NCBI RefSeq assembly: GCF_018129405.1 | Contig: NZ_JAFCLP010000001.1 | Location: 186,001-250,000, forward strand | Length of the DNA stretch: 64,000 nucleotides | Direction: 5' to 3' | DNA from: Bradyrhizobium iriomotense | GTDB taxonomy: Bacteria > Pseudomonadota > Alphaproteobacteria > Rhizobiales > Xanthobacteraceae | Shown here: piece after piece, positions 33,432 to 47,100 of the stretch | Numbering within the stretch: the stretch's first letter is position 1 | Layout: each line of letters starts with the position of its first letter | Notes under the pieces: generated by a model | Seen by the model: only the letters and a program-made list of their open reading frames with translations | The model's database searches: none | What the model was told of the DNA's origin: nothing | Position numbers and translations under genes: made by a program

Positions 33432-35117
33432 CTACGACTTGCTCTTCGCCGCAACCGGCGCCACGGGCGCGGCGCTCTCCTTCTGGAACATCAGCAGCGG
33501 CCGGAAGATGACGCGGCCATAGGCCTCGTAGTGGTTCTGGGTCGAGACTGCCATCTTCAGCGGCGTCGCATAATTCGCCTCGAAGGTCATGAACGACGCG
33601 TAGGTCCAGGAGAAACCGACGCCGACCGAGGCCATTTCGGTGATGCCGGGGAATGTCGAATACACCGCGCCCCAATCGGTGAAGATGTAGGTGTCAAATC
33701 CCTTGAGCCATTGCGACCAGTTGTAGTGCAGCTCGGCGTTGAAATAGTAGCCGCTGTCGCCGGACGCCGAATTGGAGGGATAACCGCGCACGGTGGTCGG
33801 ACCACCGATCGAAAAGATCTGGTCGCCCGGCAGCAGCTTCTCCTGCGTGTACTGCCAGCTCGCCAGCACGTTGGCGCTGAAGTTCTGGGGCCCCGCGGCG
33901 CTGGTTGCGAGCAGCGAGCCGGTATAGGTGTTGAACGCGCGGTTGTTGCCGAGCACATGGTCTTGCCACGCAATGTAATTCACTGCCGGTGAGACCGTGA
34001 TCGAATAGGTGTTGCCGGAATTGGTCACCGAGACGCCGGCCGTGGCCTTGTCGTAGTGGTCGTTGGTGACGTCGACCGTGGCGAAGCGGCTCACCGTCTT
34101 GCCTTCGGTCTCGGCCGCGTTGAGCAGCACCAGCCAGTTCTGCGTCACCCAGACCGGCTGGCTGAAATTGATCGCCGCCTGGCTCGAGCGTCCGGTGACA
34201 TCGAGTGCGACGAACGGTCCCTGGATGATCTTGATCTTGCCTTCGGTGTAGCTGACGCCGACACGGCCGCCCCAGGGATTGACCGGAATGCTGTAGGCGA
34301 CGTTGCCGTTGAGATTGCCGTCGGAGCGCACGCCGTAGAAGGTCAGGCGGTCGTCGACGCCGAACAGGCCGTGGCGCTTGTAGAAGGCCCCGCCCTCCCA
34401 GCGTCCGGTGTTCTCGACACCCTGGTTGTCGGTGAAGAGCTGCAAGGTATCGATCGGCGGCTCGATCACCGCGAACTGCAGATCGGTCAGCCCAAAGCTC
34501 GTTCCGGGCTGGAGCAGCGCCTTGATCTGCACGTCGTTGGTGCGATTGAACCAGATCACGTCGCGATTGAGTTTTGGAACGTCGAGGACCTCGCCTTCGG
34601 GCTCCCCGACGCGCTGCAGGATGTAGTCGGTGCGGGTCTGCTTGTTGCCCTCGACGGTCGTCTTCTGGAGCCGGCCCTCGGTCAGCTTGATACGGACGAC
34701 CCCGCCCTTGGCATCCTGATCCGGCAGCGTCGCGATGCCTGTGACGATGCCGCGAGCATGGTAGATGGCGTTGATGTCGGCGACGAGCTGCAACAGCGCG
34801 GCGATATCGACATCCTTGCCGACATACTTCCTGGCGATCTCGTCGAGTTCGGCCGGCGTGATGAACTTGGACGTGTCGAACTCGACCTTGCGCAGGCGGA
34901 ATTTCGGACCGCCCGGCTTCAGCAGCTGAGATTTTTCCCGCTCGCCGCCGATCACCGCGGGACCGGTGAGCTTTGGCGGCGCGCTCTGCTGTTCGAACTG
35001 CCGGCGCTGCCGGTCGACGTCGTTCTGGATCACGCCGGGATTGATCGACTGCGCGCGCGCGGGGACGATGCAGGATGCTGCCAGCCCGACCCCCAATGCT
35101 GCCCCCAGAATCCGCAT
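33432..35117 (-). CDS. TpsB, outer-membrane secretion pore of a two-partner system (ShlB/FhaC/HecB family)
   Basis: Exports its partner TpsA across the outer membrane. It has 561 residues with a signal peptide (about 1-25, ending PARAQ). Two POTRA-like domains follow (about 70-220, with KFRLRKVEFDTSKFITPAEL and VVRIKLTEGRLQKTTVEGN), then a 16-strand-type barrel. GGPTTVRGYPSN is the conserved VRGY/F lid-loop motif of the family. The C-terminus has a short Ala/Pro/Lys tail after the last strand. The start follows the TpsA stop by four bases, so both are on one transcript, with the pore gene last. Confidence 0.92.
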   Translation of the reverse strand: MRILGAALGVGLAASCIVPARAQSINPGVIQNDVDRQRRQFEQQSAPPKLTGPAVIGGEREKSQLLKPGGPKFRLRKVEFDTSKFITPAELDEIARKYVGKDVDIAALLQLVADINAIYHARGIVTGIATLPDQDAKGGVVRIKLTEGRLQKTTVEGNKQTRTDYILQRVGEPEGEVLDVPKLNRDVIWFNRTNDVQIKALLQPGTSFGLTDLQFAVIEPPIDTLQLFTDNQGVENTGRWEGGAFYKRHGLFGVDDRLTFYGVRSDGNLNGNVAYSIPVNPWGGRVGVSYTEGKIKIIQGPFVALDVTGRSSQAAINFSQPVWVTQNWLVLLNAAETEGKTVSRFATVDVTNDHYDKATAGVSVTNSGNTYSITVSPAVNYIAWQDHVLGNNRAFNTYTGSLLATSAAGPQNFSANVLASWQYTQEKLLPGDQIFSIGGPTTVRGYPSNSASGDSGYYFNAELHYNWSQWLKGFDTYIFTDWGAVYSTFPGITEMASVGVGFSWTYASFMTFEANYATPLKMAVSTQNHYEAYGRVIFRPLLMFQKESAAPVAPVAAKSKS

Positions 35118-35121
35118 CGCG

Positions 35122-38100
35122 CTACCATGCCTCCGCAAGGCGGCCGATGGCCGGCTTCGCGATCTCGATCGCCGCATCGTTCCAGCCCGGGCGCACCCCA
35201 CGCTGCCCCTGGCGGCGCAGCTTGCGCATGTCACTCAGGCCCTCGATGTTGACCGCGGGACCGGAGCCGATGGTGTCGACCGGCCGCGGGGTCAGAAGCG
35301 CATCGAGCCGCGCCTGTCCGGAAAGACCGAGCTGGTAGAACGTCCCCCCATCCTTCTTCGCAAGCCAGGTTTCGATGCTCTCGCTGCCCTCGCCGTCGAC
35401 GGAGATGTTGCGCACCATGCTCGCGCCGGTGAAGTCGGCGCAGCAGGTGTGGGTCGGCCCATAATTGGTGACTGTCGCAGAGACGTCGCCGGTGTAGAAC
35501 ACCACATAGGCATTGCTGACATTGGCGTTGCCGACCTGCGTCATCGTGAACACGCCGCCCGGCTGGTAGAGCTGGAGCGTCGGCCAGTTGGACGGCGCCG
35601 GCGTGCGGTTGTTGAGCAGCACCTGCTGCGTGGCAGTGGTGAGCATCAGCTGGCCCGGCACGTAGCCGTTGAGGATCGTGACGGCGTGCGCATCCGTCCA
35701 GAAATTGGCATCCACCACCCTGAACTGGTTGACGATGATGCTGTCCGGATCGATCGAGATGTTGGCGGACTTCGCGACGCCCCCGTTGTAGCCGGTGACG
35801 TTCAGGACCAGCGGGACCGGCGGCGTCGAGCGGATCTGCTCGCCCCTGACGTTGATCGTGTCGGCCGCGAGGTCGAGCTCCCTCACGACGCTGACCCAGT
35901 TGATCGTCAGGTCACCCGACGAAGTCATCCTGACGACGTCGCCGCTGATCCGGTCGAGCGAGACCGAGCCGGCCACATCGAAATGCGTGTCGCCGTGCGC
36001 CGAGATTGACCCGCCGCGGAGCGAGCCCGTGTCGGACTTGACGTTGAGGTCGCCGGCATCGCCCGGGATACCCGTCGTGGTGAGCTGGCTGAAGACGATG
36101 TCGTTGACGGCGTGCAGGGTCTGCGTGCCGCCGCTGATGGCGGTGCCGACGGTGATCCCTCCGGCCGTCGCGGTGACGTCGAGCGTGCCGCCCACGTTGA
36201 GATTATCCCAATGAACGACCGTTCCACTCAGGACTGCGTTGCCCGTCGAGGTCGTGAGGTTATGACCGCTGTTGGTGCCCGCCGCGATCAGCCGCGCCGA
36301 GCCATGAGCCGAGACCGAACCCAGCGTCGGCACGCCGCCGGCCATCACCGTCTGCGCGAGGATGAAACCGTTGTCGGCGGTGACGTTGACGTTGCCGGCA
36401 TCGCCGGTGATGCCCGTCGTCGCCAGTGCGTTGAACGTCACGTTATCGCGAGCGTGGATGGTCTGCGTGCCGCCGCTCTGCGCGGTCTGGAACGTGATAC
36501 TGCCCTGGCTTGCCGTCGCGCCCAGCGTCGTCCCGACATTGAGCGTGTTCCAGTTGATCGGGCCGCTGGCCGTCAGCAGGCCGGAGCCGGTCGTGGCGGC
36601 GAGCGTGTTGCCGGTGATAGTCGTGGCAGCCAGCAGCGTCGCCGAACCGTGAGCCGAGACCGAGCCCTGGCTCGTCACGCCGCCCGACGTCACCGTCTGC
36701 GCCAGCATGAAGCCGTTGTCCGCGGTGACATTGATGTTGCCGACATCGCCGGTGACCCCCGTCGTCGTCAGCGCATTGAACGTCACGTTTTCGCGGGCGT
36801 GGATGGTCTGCGTGCCGCCGCTCTGCGCGGTCTGGAACGTGATGCTGCCCTGGCTTGCCGTCGCGCCCAGCGTCGTGCCGACGTTGAGCGTGTTCCAGTT
36901 GATCGGGCCGCTGGCGGTCAGCAGGCCGGAGCCGGTCGTGGCGGCAAGCGTGTTGCCGGTGATAGTCGTGGCAGCCAGCAGCGTCGCCGAACCGTGAGCC
37001 GAGACCGAGCCTTGGTTCGTCACGCCGCCCGACGTCACCGTCTGCGCCAGGATGAAGCCGTTGTCCGCGGTGACATTGATGCTGCCGGCATCGCCGGTGA
37101 TGCCCGTCGTCGCCAGTGCGTTGAACGTCACGTTATCGCGAGCGTGGATGGTCTGCGTGCCGCCGCTCTGCGCGGTCTGGAACGTGATGTTGCCCTGGCT
37201 TGCCGTCGCGCCCAGCGTCGTCCCAACATTGAGCGTGTTCCAGTTGATCGGGCCGCTGGCCGTCAGCAGGCCGGAGCCGGTCGTGGTGGCGAGCGTGTTG
37301 CCGGTGATAGTCGTGGCAGCCAGCAGCGTCGCCGAACCGTGAGCCGAGACCGAGCCCTGACTCGTCACGCCGCCGGAGGTCACGGTCTGCGCCAGGATGA
37401 AGCCGTTGTCGGCGGTGACATTGATGTTGCTGGCATCGCCGCTATTGCCCGTGGTCGCCAGCGACTTGAACGTCACGTTCTGGCCGGCATGGACCGTCTG
37501 CGAGCCGCTGCTGTCGGCGGTGCCGATGACGATGCTGCCGTTGTTCGCCACCGCACTGAAGCTACCGCTCGCACCGGTCGCGGTGCCCGCCAGCACCTGA
37601 TCGAGCGTCAGGCCACCTGTGCCGATGATGTCCACGTTGCCCTTCACCGCGGACAGCAGGCTCGCCTCCGTATCGGTGAGTGCCTTGACGTAGATGTCGC
37701 CGGCGCTCGCGCTCGCCGACAACCGCGTGGCGCTGAACGCGAACCGGCTCGTTGCGTTGCCGATGCCGTTCGATGCGCTCAGCGAAACTTCGGCGCCCGC
37801 GCCGGAGGCTACGAACTTGGTCTGGCCATCGCCATTGTCGACAATCGCTCCCAGCGAGGCGACGCCGCCGGCGGTGACGATGATCGACGGGGCATTCGAG
37901 GCCGCCGCATAAGATTGCGACGAATTCAGCTGGCCGATCTTCGCATCGCCCGTGGTGGTCACCGAGATCAACCCGGCGGCGTTGATGGCCGAATAGGCGC
38001 CCATCGACAACGTCGCGGCCACCACGGTCACGCCGCCCGAGCTGCTGGTCGCAACCACCGGCGCCGTGCTGGTGCCGGCCGCGAAATTCATGCCGCGGTT

Positions 38101-41100
38101 GGCGAGCAGCTGCATCAGGCCAGCGCTGGTGATGCCGGTATTGATGGTGAGCGCGCCGCGCGCAACGTTCAGCGTCAGCGCACCGCCGGCCGTCAAGGCC
38201 CCGTAGGCACCGCTCGTGCCGACCGCGAGATCGCCGGTGACGGCGAGGAGGCTGAGGTCGCCGACCGCCGAGCCGGTCACCGCGCCGGAGATGTTCACCT
38301 GCAGCGGCTGGAAAGTCGAACCGTTGAAGCCGATGTTGCCGCCGGCGCGCAGGTCGAGGTCGGCGCCCAGAATGTGGATCGCCGTGCGGTCCGTGAAGTC
38401 GGCTTCGGCATAGATGCTGCCGATCGCGGCGAGCTGGATCGCGTTGCCGGCGGCGATGTTGCCGAGAATGAGATCGCCGGTGGTCTGCTTCACATAGATG
38501 CCCTGCGCCGACGAGACCTGGTCGAGCTGGTCGTTGCCCGGATCGGCGAAGGCGATCTGAAGTGCGTTGGTGTTGGTCGCGGGATTGCTTCCGGCGGCAC
38601 CGGCGGCACCGACATTGCCGCGCTCGGCGATCAGGGTCAGGTTGGCGATATCGCCTGAGATCACGGCTCCGCCCACATTGGCGGAGATGCTGGTGACGGC
38701 GTCGAGCTTGACGTCACCGCGACCGGTCACCTGGATGCCGCTGGCCTGCGCGGCCGCGATCGGGCCGTAATTCGCGGTGACGCCGCCGAGCGCGAGGCTG
38801 TTCTTGCTGCCGAGATAGACGTTCGTCAGCGCCTTGGCCGAGATCGCGACCGGGTTGTCGACGACGACGAGGTTCTGCTGCGACAGGCTGACCGTATAGG
38901 TCGTGACGTGGGTCGTCGGGTCCGTGACCGCGCCGACGGTAAGCTGGCCGGGCCCTGCCGTGGCGAGCAGTCCCCTCTGCTCCGGCGTCAGCGACGAGGA
39001 ATCGACGCTGGTGAACGTGAACGTCTGGGGCGCGGCCGAATTGCCGACCGAGCCGCGCGGCGCGTAGAGCATGATCTGGTTGGCGCTGACATTGGCCACG
39101 ACGTTCTCGTCGATCGGCGGCGGCGCCGCACCGACGGCCGACGACGACACCGTGTAAGCGAGCTGGCTCTGCGTCCACTGCGAGCCCGCGGTGATGATGC
39201 TGTAGACCCGCTCGGTCGATGCGAGAGTATAGGTGTAGCTCGAGCTGAAATGGCCCGGCTGCAGGGCGGCCTGGAGCGCGGCGTTGGTCGGCAGGAACTG
39301 CTGATTAATTGCCACGCCCTCGAACAGCTTGGTGAACAGGGTCGTCGAGAGCGAGTTGCCGAACAGCGACGCCAGCGGATCCGCGGGTGCGGTTCCGAGC
39401 AATGTGGTCAGCGAGCTCTTGAGCTCGGCGGTGCTGATCTGGCCGAGCAGGAACTGGTCTTTCAGGAAGCGCGTCGTGGCCTCGACCTGCATCTGCGTCG
39501 TCGTGACATTGGCGGGATCGATGCCGAGCTTGGCAGCCACCTGAGCCCGCAGCACCGTCAGCCCGACCGAGGTCGGATTGTAGGTGCTGCCGTCCGTGAA
39601 GGCGATGTTCCTGAGCTGGAAGTAGTCGTTGTAGGCCGACGTCACCATCGACTGATAGCTGTTGACGGCGTTGGTGGCGGCGTTGCCGCTGAGCAGGTCG
39701 AGGCTGGCCCAGACGTCCTGCAGATGCTGGCTCTGCGCCTGGGTGAGACCAACCGCCGCGCGTCCGTTCAGGATGTTGGCCTGGTTGCCGTCGGAGCCCG
39801 CCGCCTCGAGGAAGACCGGACCACCGGTCGACTGGACCGTGCCGAGGCGCAGATCGCCCTTGGACTGGACGATGTAGGTGCCGGTGGCAGAGGCGCTGTC
39901 GAGAACGCCGCCATCGACCGTGCCGTTGGCTTGCGTCGTGCCGGTCGCCTGGATCACCAGCGGGTTGATGTTGGTCAGGGTGGACGTGCCGTTGACGACG
40001 GCGCTCGTCGCGCCGATCGCACCGGAGGTGGAGTTGATCTCGATGTTCCTGCCGATCACGACGGGATTGGCGACGTTGTAGGCGGACGCCGAGTTGATGT
40101 CGCCGGTCGCCGAGAGGAAGACGCTGCCCTGCGGCGTGGCGCCTGCCGAATTCACCTTCACCTGGTTGATCGACAGCGAGCCGGTCGCGGCGATCGCGAT
40201 GTCGCGGTCGATCGAGCTCGCGGTCAGGCTGCCGCCATAGAGTTGCACCTGGACGGGAGTCCTGTTGGTGCCGAGCGTGCCGATGCCGCCGTCACCCCGA
40301 AGCGTGACGCTCGTCCCCGAGATCACCGGGTTGTTGGCATTGGCGCCGACCGTGATCGTCGAGTTGGTGCCGGTGGCGCTGAGCGTCGTCGCGCCCTGCA
40401 GGTTGTTGATCGACCCGTTGATGACGATGCCCGAGGTCGAATTGACCACGACGTCGCTGCTGCCGCCGCCGGTGAACTTGATGTTGATCGGGTTCGACGC
40501 CTTGACCGTGTTGGTCAGCGTGAGCGTCAGATGATCGTAGATCTGCTGGTACCAGTTGTACTGGGCATCCGCGCCGCAGCAAGCGTTGGAGTGGGTGTTG
40601 AGTCCAACGGGGGTCCCGTCCGGGTTCACGCCTCCCGCCCAGTGATAGCTGCCGGTGGCGGTGGTGACTTTCTGATAGTTGCTGCCCTGCACGCCCGAAA
40701 CCAGGCTGGTCGAGCGGGTCCAGTTCTCGCCGGTGGCCTGATTGGGCGTGAAGCTCCAGCCGTAGTCGAACTGCGTACTGGTGGGCAGACGATCCAGCGT
40801 CGCGGTGTCGACCCACTGATAGAGCATGTTCTCCTTTGTCGCGTACTGGATACCCGCCGTACCGGTCCGGGCTGCAAGCATCGACGGGTCGATCGCGGCC
40901 GCAGTGACGCTGTTGGTCTCGTACCGCGACACCTGCTGGCTGCTCGCAGCCTTGGGATCGTAGACCCACCACGTCGTCTTCCCCTTGAGCTGGTCGACGA
41001 TCTCGACCACGCTCTGGGCAGTGACGCTGGTATTGATGGTGTTGGTGACGAGTTGGAGCCCGCTGGCGTTATTGACCGTGACCGTGCCGGCGCCGCCTTT

Positions 41101-44100
41101 GATCTCGATGTTGCCCTGGGTCTGGGTGCTGTCGGTCGAGGTCGAGATGATCTTGCCGTTGAGGTAGACGTAGCCGCCGGCGCCCTGCGCCACGCCGTTC
41201 AGGATGAGCTGGTCGGTGAGAGCGTTGTACTTCACCCCGATCTTGGCGTCGCCGCTGGCCGACGCCGTCACAGAGCCCGAGACGTCGTAATAGACGCCGT
41301 TCCGTGCATTGGCCTGGGCCGCGGCAAAATCCGCGCCATTGTTGCGGTTCTTGAGGCCGTTGCTGCCATAGATGGCATCGTACGCCGCGGCGCCGATGTT
41401 GACCGAGTAATTGCTGCTCGAGCCGGCCTGGATGGTGCCGTTGATGTTGATCACCGACGCCGAGATGATGACCGCCTGGCCGCTGATGGTCCGGGTGGCT
41501 GTCGCGGTGGCCGGCGTATCCGCGGTCTTCGGCGTGATCGCATCCGGCTGGATGTTGATGACCTGGAAGAAGCCCGTGTCCGAGCAGGCTGTCGCACAAT
41601 TGAACGGCGTCTTGTACGGACCGCTATCGGTGTAAACGTTCCGGCCGTCATAAGTCGTTTTCTGCCATTGTGCGAGCACGACATTGTTCGAGGTCAACGA
41701 CTGCCCCTCGATGATCTTGAGGGTATTGACGTCCGGCACGCTGCCGGCATCGGGAGTGCTGGTGTTTCCAGGCGTGCCCCGGCCCATCGGCAGGAAGATG
41801 GCCGAATAGAGCGAGAGGCCGTCGTAGTACGTCATCAGCATGCGCGCGGTGAAGATCGTGCTGGCGTCGGCGTTGGCGACCGGTTGATACACGCCGTGGC
41901 TGCCGTCGGCACAGCAATAATAGAAATACGGATGATCCGATCCCGAACCGATATGCGGAGCGGTGTAGTAGTCGCCGTAGGCGCCGAGATAGGTCGCCGC
42001 AGTCATCACCGCCGTCAGCGCGTCTTCCGGCCGGTTTTCGGTGCTGGCCCATTGCGAGGTGACCGCGCTGCCGCTGTCGTAGAAGCTCCCGATGCCGCCG
42101 AGGAAGGTGAACGTGCCCTTGGGCACCACGATCTGGACGGTCGCGGCGCTGAGTGACTGCGATGCGACGACGCTGCCGAGATTGTTGATGATCTTGAGCA
42201 GGCCGTTTGGGTTGTTGACGGCGCCGTTGAAATAGATGTCGGGCGTGCGGGTCAGCACGTTGCCGTTCTGGTCGATGCCCTGGCCGGAGTCCGGATCCAG
42301 CCGGTTGTAGGTGGCCGAGACGTCGATGACCGGCGTCGCGCTCGGCATCGCGGTGAAGGTCACATTGGAATGCGAATCCGGGTCGACGTGGTCGATCTGG
42401 CGGTAGGTAATGTTTCCTCCGGTCACATCGGTGACCGTGAGACTGCCCAGGCTCATGAAGTCGAGGCCCTTGTTCTCGATCTTGATCAAGGGCGAACTGC
42501 GCGCGATGACCGCCGGCGCCGCGGGATTCGTGCCGCTGTTGCCGGTGAGCTTCTGAGCCAGGATCGAGACGTTGCCGGCGGACACCATGATGTCGCCGAA
42601 CGCAAAGGCGTTGCCGGGTGCATCCGAGGTGAACGGCGCCTGCTTGATCAACGTGTCGATCTGGCGCTGGATGTCGCCGGTCGGATCGGTGCCGGACGGC
42701 GTCATCGACGCGGGCGCCGTCGGCGTCGCCGCCGCGAGCTGCGAGCGGACCTGAGCCTCGGTCAGGCCGGTCAGCGACGCCAGCTGGTTGACCACCAGCT
42801 GGTAGGGATTGAAGTTGCCGACGATGGCGTACTGGACCGTCTGGTGGTTCCAGCTCATCACCGGGCTGAAGTGATTGACGTCGGAGACGGACTCGAGGGT
42901 CAGCGCGGAGTACGGGCTCGTCGTGCTCAGGGTCGGCGTGCTCGCACCGAGCTCGATCGTGATCGTCAAATCGTTGTTGATGCCCGCAACCACCAGGCCG
43001 TTGAGCGCGACGTCGCCGGTTCCACTGGTGTGGCTGTGGTTGTCGCTGTTCTTGGCGCTGAAGATGTCCAGATACGGATTGTAGTTGCTGCCGTTGCCGG
43101 CCGCCGTGACCTGCCCCTGCGTTGCGCCGAGATAGATGTCCCGCGCGCCGAGGATGCTCGAGGTGGGGGCCAGGGTCAGGCTCGTGGTGTCGTCGGCATT
43201 GGCCGTGCCGCGGTAGAGCGTGGAAATCGGAATGGCGGTGTTGTTGTAGACGACCGTTGTTGCCGTCGCCTGCACGCTGCTGAAGACGCTGCCGTCACCG
43301 GCGAGGCCCGCATAGATGGTGATGTCGCGCCAGGCCACGATCTTCGCATTGTCGCCGACATTGACGGACTGGTTGGCGTGAACCCAGCTGTTGGTGCTGG
43401 CGCCGACGCCCGCAATCGCGCCGTAGAGGCTGGCATTGGCGTTGTTCGCCGCCGCCATCTTCGCGGCCGTGCCGATATAGATCTTGCCGGCGCTGAACAG
43501 CTCGCGGGCATTGATGTTGACGGCGAGCGTGGCGTTCGCCGTCATTTTGGATTCGGCGCCGCCACCGGCGAAGAAGCTGGCCGTGGCGAGACTCGCGGTA
43601 TCGTTGGTGTTCAGCGTGTTGTAGGCCTCGATATTGATGAACGCCGCCGACGTCCGCGGATCGTCGTTGAGGCTCAGCACCGTGCCGGCGCCGATATTGG
43701 TGTTGACGTGCTGGGTAACGGTCGAGGTGCTGAGAGCGGCTGCTCCCGAGAACGAGCCGCCGGAACCCGATCGCGCGCCGCCGCCGCCCTGGTTGACGAT
43801 GTCGTTGGCGATGACGACCATGTTGCCGCCCGCCGAATTGATGATCAGATGCGTTCCGATCTCGGCCGTGGTGGTGGAGTCGACGTCGTTCTGCGCCTTG
43901 CCAGCCGAAACGCCGGCCGTGGACGCCTGATAGGCATCGCCGCTCGCGGCATAATTCGTGGTGTGGATGGCGTTGATGCGGAGGCCGCCTAAGTAGAGCG
44001 TGTCATCCGCCGTGCCGCCGTCGAACCGCGCATTGGTCACGGCGGTCGAGCTGGTGGTGGCGACCGCCGCGGCGCCGGCATAGGTGCCGCCCGCGCCGAC

Positions 44101-47100
44101 CATCGCGCTGGAGACGTTGGTGTCGGTGCCGGTGGCCGTGATCCGGAGGATGCCCGTGTAATTTTCGTGATTGAGATTATCCATATCCGCCGGCGCACCC
44201 AGATAGGCATAGGTGTGCGCGCTCGACGACGTCTGCGCGACGGTGGCGCCGAGCGCCAGGAACCCGGTCGAAAGGCCCGTCCCCTCGGCATATTGGGCGC
44301 TGTCGTTCTCGGCCGCGATGGTCACGTTGGCGTTGGGCAGCACGATGCCCGTCCCGCCATAGGCGTTCACCGTCGCGTTCTCGGACGCCACGGCCAGGCT
44401 GCCCTGCGCGCCGATCAGCGAGCCGCCGCCGCCGGCGAGCGCCTTGGCCCAGGTCGTCGTGCCGCTGGTCGGAACCAGCGCCATGGCGGTCACCGCGAGC
44501 GCACCACCCGAGAAGCTGACATTGTCGCCGACATCGGCCGTCACCGTGGCGCCGACCGTGGACTTGGCAATGGCGACACCGACAGCGCCGCCGCCGACCG
44601 AGACGCCGATCGCTTTGCTCGAAAGATTGGGCGTAATCGACGCCGACACCAGCGTGCCGACGCCGGTCGCGGACGTCGTGATCGAGGCACTGCTGCCGAT
44701 CTCCGCCAGGACGGACGAGTTTTCGTGAGCCTCCGCATCCGCACCGACGCCGGCGACGATACCGCCGCCGAGGGCGGTGGACGTCGTCGTCAGCGTGCCG
44801 GCGCCGCTTGCGCCAACTGCCAGAGTCGCGACGTTGATGGTGGAGCCGTTCAGAACCCGCGCGGCGACCGAGCTCGTTCGGCTTGCCGTTGCGAACGAAG
44901 CACCGACAGCCACGGCACCGCCGGTGACGCCCCCGGTGAAGACCACCTGGGTCGTCGAATCCTGCGCCATGACAGCGGTGCCATTGCCGGTGCCGCTCGC
45001 GCCGGTGATCTGGCCACCGAGCAGGGCCGTCACGGTGTTGGCGACATTGCCGACCGCCACCGCCGCCTGCGCGCCGAAGTAGAGCGCCGCACCGCCGGCG
45101 ATCGCCTCGGTGTCGATGGTTTTGCCGGCATAAGGTCCGGTGGTCGCGTCCTTGACGACCGCCGCAACGGTGACAATCGGTGCCGATACGGCCAAAGGCG
45201 TATCTGCGGCCACCAGCACGCCGGAGCCGTTGCGTCCGTAGTCACTCACATTGGCGAATACGATGCTGTTGACGCTGGTGTAGCCGATGCCGGCCCCGAT
45301 GCCGACGTTCTTGGCGAAGCCGGCGCCGAGAAGATACATCTTGGCCGCATTGGCGCTGGTGGCAGCGACATTGACTTGCGTGCCCGCGACGTTGCCGCCC
45401 GCGATCTGCGCGACGACGGCGTCGCTGCCGCCGCTCAGCACGCTGCTGACGTCGTAGGTCGAGCTGACGTTGGCGCTGTTCGGATTGCCGGCCGTGCCGC
45501 TGGCGACCGCGTTGCTGCCGTGCGAGTTGTTGGTGCCGTTGTTCACGGACGCGATGGTGCCGTTGTTGCCCTGATTGAGCTGGCCGGTCTGCTGGCCCTG
45601 GGTGTCGGCGTCGGCGGTGTTAGTGCCGATGATGATGACGCCGACGGTCGCGCCGATGCCGACGCTGCCACCGATGCCGGCGGTGACCGCGTAGGACAGC
45701 ACCTCCTTGGTGCTGAGCGCGTTGACGTTGATTGCGCCGGCCGAGTTCAGATTGCTGTTCCAGCTCTCGGCAACGGTCCGGCTCTTGAACACGATGATGT
45801 TGGCGGCGGCGCCGACGCCGACCCCTGCCCCGCTCGCGCCGACCGCGAGCGCACCCGCGATCTCCTTGATCGCCACGTCCTCGTTGGCGTTGATGGTGAC
45901 CGCACCGGCCGCACCGCCCGTCACCGATTGCAGCGTGGTGTCGTAGACGCCGGCGATGGTGGTGTTGTTGGCGATCTCGATGTTCGCCATGCCGGCAATC
46001 GCGGCCGTGCCGGTCGAGAGCGCACCGCCGATGGCATAGGCCTCGAAGCGGTTCTTGGTCTTGGCCTCGACGTCGAGCGCGCCGCTCAGATTGAGCGCGG
46101 TCGTGTGTGCCGCGCCATTGCCCTGATAGTGGAACTCGTCGCCGACATAGGCCTCGGTCCGGTTCGAGGAGACCTGGACCAGGAACGCCGCGCCGATCGC
46201 GGCCTGGCTGCCATAGGCGCCGGAGCCGTTCGCGGAGAAGATGCCGGTGTTGTTGGTGGCGTTCACCGTCAGTGACGCAGCCGTCAGCGCGCCGCCGTCG
46301 ACATAGGCTTCCGTCGTCGCCTGGAAGACGTTAAGCCCGACCGAGCCGGTGTTGAAGCCTATCGCGATCGAGGACGCATCCTGCTCGGCATTGGCCTTCA
46401 CGGTGACAGCGCCGACCGTCGCGCTCGACGACTGCACGCCGCCGACCGTGGCATTGGTGATGGTGGCGAACGTACCGCGCTGCATCGTGGTGCTGATGAC
46501 GGTGGCGCCGCCGCCGCCGTTGCCGGTCGGAGCCACGATGCCGGCACCGAACGCGCCGGAATAGGAGAAGCTCGACGCGGCGACCTCGATCTGCGGCGCC
46601 AGCGTCGACGACGTCAGGCGGGTGTCGATGGCTGCGCTGTCGACATAGGCCCGGGTCGCCCCGCTCATCACATTGGTGATCGGGTTGATCATGATGGAGA
46701 TGCCGCTGCTCGCGGCGACCGACGCGACGTTGGTCACGACCGCCTGATGCGAGCTCGCGACGACGGCAAGGCCGCGCACGGTGTCCTGATTCTCGGTGAG
46801 GTCGGGCGTGGTGTCGGTCGGCGCATGCGCAGTGCCGAGATCGAAGGCATGCACGAGCGTACCGTTGTTGACCGACAGCGTATCAGTGCTGCTGGTCCCG
46901 AGCGCGTCGACCTTGGTGTTCGCGCCGCTGATATAGGCCGCCGTTGTCCCGGTGATCTGGTTGGTGACCAGCGAGCCCGCGCCGCCGGCCGCCCCCTTGC
47001 TGATCGACACGGCGCCGGCGAATACGCCCGCCTTGTCATTGTTGCCGGCGGTCACGCCGACGTTGTTGGTGGCGGTGACGTCGGCGCCGTTGATGCCATT

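Noticed and set aside
36240-37540. CRISPR-like array suggested by regular repeats
   Set aside because: The 345-bp period is in frame, without short repeats and unique spacers; it encodes repeated protein modules.
36112-45000. Other very long plus-strand frames inside the adhesin gene (for example 36112-38658, 38908-42156, 42370-43992, 44167-46275)
   Set aside because: Same reason: composition shadows of the minus-strand coding frame with no recognisable protein features.
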